From: Bacteroidales bacterium
GTDB taxonomy: Bacteria; Bacteroidota; Bacteroidia; Bacteroidales; WCHB1-69
Reading direction: 5' to 3'
Assembly: GCA_017525245.1 (NCBI GenBank)
Contig: JAFXTE010000010.1
Coordinates: 1-64,000, forward strand
DNA length: 64,000 nt
Positions within the stretch are counted from its first letter, which is position 1; each line of letters begins with the position of its first letter. Shown piece after piece: positions 36,619 to 44,026 of this stretch. The notes below the pieces were generated by a model. That model worked only from the letters and a program-made list of their open reading frames with translations, made no database searches and was not told where the DNA came from. Position numbers and translations under genes: made by a program.

Positions 36619-36705
36619 AGTGGGTTGGCTTTAGTTGTTCTGATCTTTAAAATGAATTTGAAGTGCAAAATTACAATATTTCTCTTTTACTGCCCGGTCC
36701 CCCGT

Positions 36706-36746
36706 CATTGCAAAGCGTCAAGCGGAATCTCCTGCCGCTCGCAATG
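36706..36746. repeat. REP-like palindrome
   Basis: CATTGC (36706-36711) and GCAATG (36741-36746) frame AAGCGTCAAGCGGAATCTCC. The AGCGGAATCTCC word recurs near 14326 and 38212. Between ARH and rtcB. Confidence 0.45.
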
Positions 36747-36827
36747 TTGCGGTTTCTCCTACAGGTATTGTCGGTTTGTTCGCAGAACCAGTTCCCGTCG
36801 GTTTTTCTGTTTCTTGAGCAAATGGTT

Positions 36828-38090
36828 TTATTCGGCGGCTTTGAAATTGAACACGGGCTTGATGATATTCTCCACGCTTACCGTGTCCTGTATATTGGCA
36901 AGAATCTCATCCTTAGGCTTATACGCCATAGGGGCCTCATCGAGGGTGTCGTTCGTCACGGTTTCGCTGTAGATGCCTTCCATCGAGCTTTTGAAGTCTT
37001 CCATCCGCAGTTCCTTGAACGCCTTCGCCCGGCTCATCGCACGCCCCGCCCCGTGCGGCGCTGAGCAGTTCCAGTCGGCGTTGCCTTTGCCGATGCAGAT
37101 GAGCGAGCCGTCGCGCATGTTGAGCGGAATGATGCACCGTTCGCCAGCTTTGGCAGAGATGGCACCTTTTCGGATCAGGTTGTCGTCACTGATATAGTTG
37201 TGTACGCTTTCAAAAGCACCGTCAGCAACTCCGCAAGCGGAATGTTTTTCCTCAAGGAAGTCTGTGATCAGGTCGGCAATCAGTCTGCGGTTGAGGCGCG
37301 CCCAACGCTGGCAAAGCCGCATGTCGTGCAGGTACTCGTTGCGCGGATCGCCCTCCAGATAACAGAGGTCGGGCGGCACAGGCGGGGTCTGCATCTTGAA
37401 ATCGGAGTGCAGTTTGGCAATGACGGCCTGAATCTCCTTTCTCCGGCCTTGGCTTTTGTATTCCTCTATGATTCGTTTCTGTTGTTCCATCACCTTGTCC
37501 CACCCCGAAAGCAGTTTCCGCGCCTCCTTTTGGTACAGGTCGGCCACCTGTTTGCCCAGGTTGCGGCTTCCCGTGTGAATTACCAGATACCATTTCCCCT
37601 GTTCATCGCGGTCGAGCTCAATGAAATGGTTGCCACCGCCCAGGGAGCCGATAGATTTATCCAAACGTTTGCTCTCCTTGAGAAGTCTGTAGCAGTACAG
37701 CTCACGAATAATGGCTTTGGCCTCGGAATAGACCTCCATATACTTGTGGGGCAGCGGCAGGTATTGGTCACTGCGGAAGTCGCGCCCCGACGGTATGGCC
37801 TTCAGGATGAAGTTGTTGAGCGCGTGGAAATCAATTGATTCCGGCACTTCGAGCGGTTGCACGAGGATGCCGCAGCCGATGTCAACTCCCACAATGTTGG
37901 GGATCACTTTGTCGCCCAAGTTGCCCGTAAAACCGATCACGCAGCCCGCGCCGGCATGCACATCGGGCATTATACGGATTTTGCAGTCGGCGAACACCTT
38001 GACGGAAAGTAGGCGCTGAATTTGTTCAAGCGCTAACTCCTCTATGTTGTCCGTGAAGATTTTAGCGTTGTGATTGGGAATGGTTTTCAT
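36828..38090 (-). CDS. rtcB: RNA-splicing ligase RtcB
   Basis: A 420-residue RtcB: MPDVHAGAGCVIGFT, NIVGVDIGCGILV (metal-binding D and C), SLGGGNHFIELD (H and N), VIHTGSRNLG, and CSAPHGAGRAMSR, whose His accepts GMP. It joins 2',3'-cyclic-phosphate or 3'-phosphate RNA ends to 5'-OH ends with GTP and Mn2+, repairing tRNAs cut by toxins. The start MKTIPNHNAKIF (38090) fits the family; the frame to 38294 runs through two -7 boxes (complements of 38110-38117 and 38144-38151) and a REP-like element. Useful beside several RNase toxins. Confidence 0.95.
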   Translation of the reverse strand: MKTIPNHNAKIFTDNIEELALEQIQRLLSVKVFADCKIRIMPDVHAGAGCVIGFTGNLGDKVIPNIVGVDIGCGILVQPLEVPESIDFHALNNFILKAIPSGRDFRSDQYLPLPHKYMEVYSEAKAIIRELYCYRLLKESKRLDKSIGSLGGGNHFIELDRDEQGKWYLVIHTGSRNLGKQVADLYQKEARKLLSGWDKVMEQQKRIIEEYKSQGRRKEIQAVIAKLHSDFKMQTPPVPPDLCYLEGDPRNEYLHDMRLCQRWARLNRRLIADLITDFLEEKHSACGVADGAFESVHNYISDDNLIRKGAISAKAGERCIIPLNMRDGSLICIGKGNADWNCSAPHGAGRAMSRAKAFKELRMEDFKSSMEGIYSETVTNDTLDEAPMAYKPKDEILANIQDTVSVENIIKPVFNFKAAE

Positions 38091-38188
38091 TTTTGAATAG
38101 GAATTTGTGCAAAGATAACAATTGTTTGATAATGTTGATCCGGCAAAGATACCCATCTTTTCCATCTGTTCCCCGTGCACGATGCACC

Positions 38189-38219
38189 ATTCCGCAAGAC
38201 GCGAAGCGTCTGGCGGAAT
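38189..38219. repeat. REP-like hairpin upstream of rtcB
   Basis: ATTCCGC (38189-38195) pairs with GCGGAAT (38213-38219), and inside AGACG (38197-38201) pairs with CGTCT (38207-38211), giving a hairpin of 12 pairs with one mismatch region. It carries GGCGGAATCTCC, shared with the elements near 14326 and 36721. Confidence 0.5.
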
Positions 38220-38280
38220 CTCCGTCTCGCAAGGACGCGGAACAGCATAATATGGAATCCTGATTGCACGATTGCGAAAC

Positions 38281-38979
38281 CTACCTCCAATCATCCACCT
38301 CTGCCTCCAAATCCAGATTATCCCCTAACGTCCTCCCTGTCGGAATGAGTTCTTCTTCATCGGCCTCAACCATCGTGGTGAGGAGGTCACGCAGAACATT
38401 GCATCCCGCCTCGCCGGTTTCGGTCGTGAAGCAATTCTGCGGGTTGTCCAGGACGCCGAAGCAGAACCATGACCATAGGCGGTCGAACACCACTTTTACG
38501 GCGAACCAAAGCGCGAACATGCCGCAGGTGATCTCTTTAGGGACAACAAGAAGGCCAAATTCCTCGTTTATCAGCTCGCTTAGGGACTTGTCGCTTTGGA
38601 GGAACGGCACCTCCTTGGTCTCGGGATCCATCATGGCGGACAGGCACCGCTCTGACAGATAATGCTTGTTTCGGCTCAGTTGTGCACCCACGTCCACGAA
38701 GTTGCCGTATTCATCCTTCTCGCAACGCAACAGCATCTCAAATACAAAACCCATTCTTGAAAACTCGTATCTTGGTGCATCTGGATTGGGGTTGATGAAT
38801 GTCCAGAAGGCTTCAAACTGAAGTTTTCCCTCCATACAGTTCCACTCGTCAGCGATTTTCTGCTTGTAAACAAGGGCCGTGCAGCTGCAGTTGTTCTCGT
38901 GCAGCAGTAGGGCTTTGATGAGTTTCAGGTCGTTGGTGAAGTCGGATACGGAAGATTTGGTTTCGTCCAGCATGTCCAT
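38281..38979 (-). pseudogene. Fragment of a DUF262 gene
   Basis: 232 residues. Residues 14-62 (FTNDLKLIKALLLHENN, then YKQKIADEWNCMEGKLQ and FWTFINP) align with the segment of the 33659-35668 protein reading NNAELIKALLLQKDN to FWGFVYS. The N-terminal D-G-Q-Q-R half and the nuclease end are missing. It starts right after the terminator of a small gene and has no promoter of its own, so I take it as a remnant of a third DUF262 gene, although expression of a short protein cannot be ruled out. Confidence 0.55.
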
Positions 38980-38985
38980 TCCTTT

Positions 38986-39020
38986 TGCAATTTAATTAAA
39001 GGCGGGAATTAGCTCCCGCC
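38986..39020 (-). terminator. Intrinsic terminator of the 46-residue gene
   Basis: GGCGGGA (39001-39007) and TCCCGCC (39014-39020) form a 7-bp stem with a 6-nt loop. On the minus strand it is followed by an AT-rich TTTAATTAAATT tract. It lies 8 bp after the stop of the gene at 39028-39168. Confidence 0.65.
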
Positions 39021-39027
39021 CTTCGTT

Positions 39028-39168
39028 CTACTTCTTCGGCACAAAAATATAGGTTTTGTTGCCTATCGCTTTTGCGGTGCCGCCCATCTTGTGCGCGGCG
39101 TTCATCAGTTCGCCGGACGAGGAGTACGTCTGGCTCATGCCGTTCGGGAAATTTAAGGTGTACATCAT
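39028..39168 (-). CDS. 46-residue protein under the shared operator
   Basis: MMYTLNFPNGMSQ, then YSSSGELMNAAHKMGG and KAIGNKTYIFVPKK: a compact strand-helix-strand protein of 46 residues with Gly-rich turns. No family is recognised. Coding is supported by its own operator-bearing promoter (39221-39228) upstream and a terminator 8 bp downstream, so it is a complete monocistronic unit. Its leader resembles that of the 72-residue gene at 30112-30330. A small regulator, toxin or inhibitor is possible but unproven. Confidence 0.6.
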   Translation of the reverse strand: MMYTLNFPNGMSQTYSSSGELMNAAHKMGGTAKAIGNKTYIFVPKK

Positions 39169-39220
39169 CAAAACCCTGGTACGTGTCGGGCGCAACTTTT
39201 AGTGAATACTGAAAACGCGG

Positions 39221-39282
39221 CAAAAATAGGGCATGGGTGTGCCAGTGCATGGCATAGTGGAGACGCGGGGCCGCGTCTCCAC
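39221..39282 (-). promoter_or_regulatory. Shared operator site 8 with adjoining perfect palindrome
   Basis: The -7 box TATTTTTG is the complement of 39221-39228. The operator at 39238-39257 reads CTATGCC-N7-GGCACA, 9 bp away. It abuts the palindrome GTGGAGACGCGG (39257-39268) / CCGCGTCTCCAC (39271-39282), with 12-bp arms and 2 central bases. Confidence 0.8.
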
Positions 39283-39315
39283 GGTGGGGATGTTGTCCCG
39301 ATGCCCGCGCCCGTA

Positions 39316-39739
39316 TCAGTTGTTCTTGTTGATCAGATTCACCACCACCTTCACCATCACGTCCTTCTCCTCCGGTTTGCTCTCGGCAATCATCAGCGTG
39401 AGGGCCACGAGGGTGTTGTCAGCGATGCGCTTGCTGCCGTCTTCGTGATAGAGGATGCCGTTGTTGTTGAGGAACCAGAGGAACAGCGTGGCGGCGATGC
39501 GTTTGTTTCCGTCGCTGAACGAGTGGTTCTATGCATAATTTGCATATTACTATTTTTGTCCAGTTCCCCCTCCTTGACACGTTGCTGATGTGTCGGGCAA
39601 TCACCGACTGGTCTTTCTGGAACAAGTTTGCCATTTGGGCTTGCGAAAGCCAAACGGTTTCGTTCTCTATGCGCACATCAATTGCTGTTTTGCCCTCTTC
39701 GGTTTGATAGATAACAATTTGTTTTTCAGTGTTTTTCAT
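39316..39739 (-). pseudogene. RhuM-Fic gene destroyed by a frameshift and an internal deletion
   Basis: The start (MKNTEKQIVIYQTEEGKTA, then TVWLSQAQMANLFQKDQS and RHISNV) is the N-terminus of RhuM-type virulence proteins. A one-base loss after HISNV shifts the frame to KEGELDKNSNMQIMH. The sequence then jumps to HSFSDGNKRIAATLFLW, the F-x-D-G-N-K-R core of a Fic/Doc domain, in yet another frame, ending at TGA 39316. Several hundred bases of the usual RhuM-Fic gene are missing between the two. The start overlaps the abiEii end by 14 bp, so it was the last gene of the AbiE operon. Confidence 0.8.
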
Positions 39740-40697
39740 GCTGTTTTTGTTTTTGATTGCCCTTTGATGTTTTCCAAATAGCCATAGGGTGTTTGCGTAT
39801 CCTCTCAACAATTTCCGTATCCTCAAATAGTAACTCAGGACAGTAGTCGTTGTCGTTGAAGAGTGTAATGAAGAGTTGTTCGTTCTCGGTTAGCTTTAGT
39901 AAATCCTTCAGATAGTCGCAAACGGAATGTTTCACCGTCTCCAGGTCATAGAATGTGCCTTTTTTTAGAACAGGAAGCAGCGTGGATCGTATCTGTTTGA
40001 AATTCAGTCGTTCTATTGCTTCAAGCGAAAATGGAACAGAAGGCTTGTTGTTGCCACCAACTGCAGAATAGAATATCACGCCTTTCCGCAGCATCGGTTT
40101 CTGTGTTTCATCGAAGATTTCGCTTTGAATCATGTTATGGACATCAAACAGATCACGGGCGGCACCACGTTCAAGTAGCGCCTTTATCTTTGAAGCATAT
40201 AGTTCAACCAAAGTTAATGTTCTAACTTTGACAGAGGCGAACATGGGCAATTGTATTGGCAGGGTTTGCATCGGCAGCAAATGGCAGCGCATCGAATAGT
40301 TGATTTCAATTTTAATATTGTCGAGGTTGCCTGCGGAATTTGTGTATTGGAAAACCCACGAGTCTATCGAAAACGGCGACTTACTGCGAGGCATCAAGCG
40401 GTATCCGTTGGCTAACATGTAGGATTGCAGCCGATTGGTGATGACTTTCCGTTGGCGTAGCATAGTCTGTCTGTCACAATTGTCTGTGAAGTCCAAATCA
40501 ATGTCAACTGATAGTCTGGAAATTGGCATTACCAGCAGGTTAATAGCAGTTCCGCCCTTGAGTGCTAGGTCTTGGGATAGCCGCATGTCGGAGCTGACAA
40601 ATTCCAGTATGGTACACAACCTCATCACTTTCTCCATGTTGTCACGGATGAAATTGTATTCCGTAGCCAGACGTTCGGTGTCGTTTCGGTTAGACAT
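39726..40697 (-). CDS. abiEii: AbiEii/AbiGii-type nucleotidyltransferase toxin
   Basis: A 323-residue protein with the DUF1814 nucleotidyltransferase core: LALKGGTAINLLV (G-G-T), SRLSVDIDLDF (S-x-D-I-D-L-D metal ligands), KIEINYSMR, and TLVELYASKIKALLERGAARDLFDVH (K-x-x-A...A-R-D-x-x-D-V/L). AbiEii toxins add nucleotides to tRNA or similar acceptors and stop growth on phage infection. All key Asp residues are present. It overlaps abiEi by 8 bp, the standard type IV toxin-antitoxin layout. Confidence 0.94.
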   Translation of the reverse strand: MSNRNDTERLATEYNFIRDNMEKVMRLCTILEFVSSDMRLSQDLALKGGTAINLLVMPISRLSVDIDLDFTDNCDRQTMLRQRKVITNRLQSYMLANGYRLMPRSKSPFSIDSWVFQYTNSAGNLDNIKIEINYSMRCHLLPMQTLPIQLPMFASVKVRTLTLVELYASKIKALLERGAARDLFDVHNMIQSEIFDETQKPMLRKGVIFYSAVGGNNKPSVPFSLEAIERLNFKQIRSTLLPVLKKGTFYDLETVKHSVCDYLKDLLKLTENEQLFITLFNDNDYCPELLFEDTEIVERIRKHPMAIWKTSKGNQKQKQHEKH

Positions 40698-41454
40698 AGA
40701 TCCCTCCTTCCTCCGTTATGGACGTGATATTTTCAGGAATACACAAGTGCCATTCGGCATTATACTTCGTCTTTTCGGTGACATCTTCCAAATATCGTGT
40801 ACTTTTCCCGATGTTTGCTTTGCATTGGCGGAAAAAGCCCTGCGAAAGATGCATCTGTTTTTTGTATTTGGATAATAAAAAACCAGTTTTTTGGTACAGG
40901 GCAGCCTTCTTATAAGCATCTAAGTAATACAGCAGCTTGTTTTCGTTGATAAAAGTGATAGAGGAAAGGTTATTCAGCAACTCTTCAAGGCCTCCGGCAT
41001 ATTTTATTCGGTCAATACAGTCAATGACGGTGCGCTCTAAGTTGGTCACACGGACTAAAGAATCCATTGGCGGTGTTATGATTCCATCCGTTATTGTGGG
41101 CTGGCGACGGATGTAAGTAAGGCCTTCAAATTCAAATGTTTTGAAAGCATACGGCGTGATGACACTTACCTCGTTGAACAGTTGATGCCCGAATCCATGG
41201 TATTCCATTGCGGAATGATAAGCAATGCAGGCCGAGTCGGAAATGTGGGAGGCGATTTCGTATTTGTTGGTCGCACAATGCAAAGTTGCTAAATCTGTAA
41301 CGCTGTAAAGATTCATCTTTACACGACAAATTGTCTTTTTTTTGATGCCTGCCGACAATAGCGATTTGGCCGTGCTTTCATTGCCTACGATTCGTGTTAC
41401 ATCGTTCAATGAAAACAGTTTTATTTGGTGCAATTTGTGAAGATATTCCTTCAT
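40690..41454 (-). CDS. abiEi: AbiEi antitoxin/repressor
   Basis: A 254-residue protein with an N-terminal winged helix (FSLNDVTRIVGNESTAKSLL, then AGIKKKTICRVKMNLY) followed by the AbiEi C-terminal domain (SHISDSACIAYHSAMEYHG, SLVRVTNLERTVIDCIDRI). It represses the abiE promoter and counteracts AbiEii. A -7 box (TATTTTTG, complement of 41478-41485) lies 24 bp upstream. Confidence 0.93.
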   Translation of the reverse strand: MKEYLHKLHQIKLFSLNDVTRIVGNESTAKSLLSAGIKKKTICRVKMNLYSVTDLATLHCATNKYEIASHISDSACIAYHSAMEYHGFGHQLFNEVSVITPYAFKTFEFEGLTYIRRQPTITDGIITPPMDSLVRVTNLERTVIDCIDRIKYAGGLEELLNNLSSITFINENKLLYYLDAYKKAALYQKTGFLLSKYKKQMHLSQGFFRQCKANIGKSTRYLEDVTEKTKYNAEWHLCIPENITSITEEGGIYV

Positions 41455-41588
41455 TATCCTTTTCTTTAATTTTTGTGCAAAAATACGAAATTTATCATAC
41501 TAGTGAATAATTTTCAAAATTAAAATAATCAACAAGATGTTATGTGTGTTTATAACGTGTGAAAAATGCACGTTATTCCCCGATCCGG

Positions 41589-42101
41589 CTACGCTATCGG
41601 ATCCCCGCAAAACTTCCTTCGAAGGCATTTCGCGCAGTGCAGTCCCATCCACACCTCGTCGAACTGCTGCATGGCCTGGCGCACTAATTCGGGCTCGTCG
41701 GTGAGGATGCCCGCTTCGAAGTTGCGGGTGTTGGCTCCTTTCATACCGATGCCTGCGCCGGTGAGGTTCGCGCTGCCGAAATAGACCGCGCTGCCGTCGA
41801 AGACCAGCATCTTAAAGTGGACCCGCGGACAAAGCACCCGTTCCAGCCCGCTTGCCAACGACGGGTACTTGTCGAAGTCCTCGCGGAAGGCCGGACCCGG
41901 CTCCTTGGCGTGGATGAGGCGTACCTCCACGCCCGTGCGCACTAACTGCGCCAAAACCGCGAGGAACGGCATCGTGCCGTCCCCGACTTTCACGTAGAGG
42001 TCCTTGATGTCCGCCGTGCCAATCCACAGCGACTTCCTGACGGAGGCCACGCGGGATAGGACGAGGTTGTAGTGAACGGTGTCGGGGATGTAAGTGGTCA
42101 T
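41589..42101 (-). CDS. Phospholipase-D-like protein, copy 3 of 3
   Basis: 170 residues, differing from copy 2 at about 9 positions, most in the first six residues (MTTYIPDT in place of MLTYISNT). The PLD motif and Cys cluster (LHCAKCLRRKFCGDP) are intact. The segment around the stop, GGCTACGCTATCGGA, is shared with copy 2 and partly with copy 1. It lies between abiE and an AT-rich unknown gene, 30 bp after the latter. Confidence 0.85.
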   Translation of the reverse strand: MTTYIPDTVHYNLVLSRVASVRKSLWIGTADIKDLYVKVGDGTMPFLAVLAQLVRTGVEVRLIHAKEPGPAFREDFDKYPSLASGLERVLCPRVHFKMLVFDGSAVYFGSANLTGAGIGMKGANTRNFEAGILTDEPELVRQAMQQFDEVWMGLHCAKCLRRKFCGDPIA

Positions 42102-42131
42102 ATTTCAAACTATTAATAAAGTATAGCTGAA

Positions 42132-42740
42132 TTATAATTGACTTGAAATTACTTTATGCCACCAATCCCATGAATAACAGGAAGAAGGGTGATACACAGC
42201 TATACAACGAGCTTGTTTCTTATTTTTCAATTGATAATAACCATTATTTATATTCCATCCATCTACATCTAATGGCTTACCCCATGACCATTTATCTTCT
42301 GGCAAATTATTAAACAACTTACCCACACCCCATACAATGATTAAGTCAGGTTGCAATTCATTAATTACTTCAAGAAAAGCATCCTCTGCATTTTTATAGT
42401 CTATTGTAGCACCCGATTCTCTAGCTCCAGACATAGGGACTTGAAGATAATTATAGAACGATATGGAATTCCATATGTCTTGACTGTCCTCTGGGCTAGT
42501 CTCTTTGCCTTTAAGTGAACGTTCAAATTTTAAATAAGTATTAGTCCATTTTCCATTATTTTCGCGAAACTCGCCATTTCTAATTGCAAGATAGTCAGTC
42601 ACAACTTTATCCGTCAATGTAGCTACGGCTTGTTCCTCTGAACAGTAAAAACTTTCACCAATAGCTAGAATTTTTTTACCCAAGAATCCGCTTGTTTCGT
42701 ATTTATTGCCAACCCAAGGTTTAAAACGTATATGTTTCAT
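42132..42740 (-). CDS. Unknown protein with uracil-DNA-glycosylase-like signature
   Basis: A 202-residue cytoplasmic protein. KKILAIGESFYCSEEQ (strand + G-E), LQPDLIIVWGVGKLFNNL (second strand, G-x-G-K) and CIAVYHPSSCYSW (H-P-S) follow the order of UDG-superfamily motifs. The residues between them differ from known glycosylases, so the substrate is open. The gene is markedly AT-richer than its flanks. It may be the upstream partner of PLD copy 3. Compare 18963-20123. Confidence 0.5.
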   Translation of the reverse strand: MKHIRFKPWVGNKYETSGFLGKKILAIGESFYCSEEQAVATLTDKVVTDYLAIRNGEFRENNGKWTNTYLKFERSLKGKETSPEDSQDIWNSISFYNYLQVPMSGARESGATIDYKNAEDAFLEVINELQPDLIIVWGVGKLFNNLPEDKWSWGKPLDVDGWNINNGYYQLKNKKQARCIAVYHPSSCYSWDWWHKVISSQL

Positions 42741-42897
42741 AATGTTTTATTTACTTTATTTTATTACTAATGGCGACCTCTATTTTTTTCTTATTTTCCC
42801 TTTTCGTTGTAGCTGACAGCCGAGGCACCAGTGGAAATCGCCAAACCACAACGACAGGTTTGTATTGCTGAATATAATTTTACAAAAGTAATCATTT

Positions 42898-43908
42898 TTA
42901 CGATACCAAAAACGGGAACCTGTCAAAATTCCTTAATGCGACCGATGTGCCGCGCACGACTGCACGCAGCGGATCCTCCGCTACATGGACTGGAAACCCA
43001 GTTTTCAGATGCAGCCGCCTGTCTAGGCCGCGCAGCAGCGCACCTCCGCCAACCAGATGGATTCCCAACCTGGAAATGTCTTCCAACACTTTCGGAGTTG
43101 TGCTGTTCAGCACATTCATCACAGCTGTCTCAATCCGTCCTATGGAATTGTCCAGCACATCCGCCACCTCATCATGCGTCACCCGGATGGTCTTGGGGTT
43201 TTCCAAGTTGTAATTGGACAATTCAAAAGGAGCTGGCGCATCCGGAACATCCCTCATGGCGGCACCGACATGGATTTTGACCTGCTCCGCCATCCGGCTG
43301 CTATTTTCCATGTCTGGAATCTGCTGGATATAATCTACAATGTCCCGTGTGAACTCGTCTCCGGCTGTTTTGATAGCGGCCATCTGCACAATGCTTCCCG
43401 ATGAAATAACAGAAATCTCGCTTGTCCCGCCGCCAATATCCACAATCATTTTCGCCTCCGGTCCCATCACATCCAGTCCGATGCCGATGGCAGCCGCAAA
43501 CGGTCTGTATATCAGCCGGACATCAACGGCACCCGACTTTTTTAACACATCGCAGACAAACCGCACCTCCACTTCCGTAAGGCCTGTCGGGACAACGGCG
43601 GCCACCTTCAGCGGAATCGGGCTACGACCGTTCACAATGCGAAGGAAATCCTCCACCATCTGCCTGAACGCTTGGAAATCACTAATCACACCGTTCGCCA
43701 GCGGCCAAACAACGTGGTTCTTCCCCATTCCGTCATCCGGACATCCGGCAGCCTCATTGCCCAACAATAGCAATCTACCTGATTCGGAATCAATCATGAT
43801 GGCTGAAGACTCCTCCAACACGATTTCATCATGATACATTACACGTGTGTTGGCCGTTCCCAAATCCACAGCCAACTCCCTGAGATTAAAAGAATTGTTA
43901 TCCGTCAT
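42898..43908 (-). CDS. Divergent MreB-like actin homologue
   Basis: A 336-residue protein with the actin-fold ATPase signatures of MreB: ELAVDLGTANTRVM (phosphate 1), KMIVDIGGGTSEISVIS (phosphate 2), GDEFTRDIVDYI, and GIHLVGGGALLRGLDRRL (adenosine). The N-terminal 60 residues differ from cell-shape MreB (EESSAIMIDSESGRLLLLG). No mreC, mreD, pbp2 or rodA is nearby, which the shape gene usually has. It is probably a paralogue with another filament-forming role. Operator site 9 lies at its promoter, and the AAA+ gene is just upstream. MTDNNSFNLRE (43908) is chosen; the longer frame crosses the promoter. Confidence 0.82.
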   Translation of the reverse strand: MTDNNSFNLRELAVDLGTANTRVMYHDEIVLEESSAIMIDSESGRLLLLGNEAAGCPDDGMGKNHVVWPLANGVISDFQAFRQMVEDFLRIVNGRSPIPLKVAAVVPTGLTEVEVRFVCDVLKKSGAVDVRLIYRPFAAAIGIGLDVMGPEAKMIVDIGGGTSEISVISSGSIVQMAAIKTAGDEFTRDIVDYIQQIPDMENSSRMAEQVKIHVGAAMRDVPDAPAPFELSNYNLENPKTIRVTHDEVADVLDNSIGRIETAVMNVLNSTTPKVLEDISRLGIHLVGGGALLRGLDRRLHLKTGFPVHVAEDPLRAVVRGTSVALRNFDRFPFLVS

Positions 43909-43951
43909 GATTTCAGAAAATGTTACAAGTGCTTCATAATTGATTGTGCTG

Positions 43952-44015
43952 CAAAAATAACACCAGACTGTGCAAAAGTATGGCATTGTAGAGACGCGCC
44001 ATGGCACGTCTCTAC
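43952..44015 (-). promoter_or_regulatory. Shared operator site 9 with adjoining hairpin (MreB-like gene)
   Basis: The -7 box TATTTTTG is the complement of 43952-43959. The operator at 43969-43988 reads ATGCC-N7-TGCACA, 9 bp away. It abuts the hairpin GTAGAGACG (43988-43996) / CGTCTCTAC (44007-44015), whose loop contains GCCATGGC. The hairpin lies between the AAA+ stop (44027) and this promoter. Confidence 0.78.
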
Positions 44016-44026
44016 ATGCCGCGGCT

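Noticed and set aside
39393-39653. 86-residue frame in the RhuM-Fic remnant
   Set aside because: It is a middle frame of the broken gene, joining KEGELDKNSN to out-of-frame Fic sequence; treated as part of the pseudogene.
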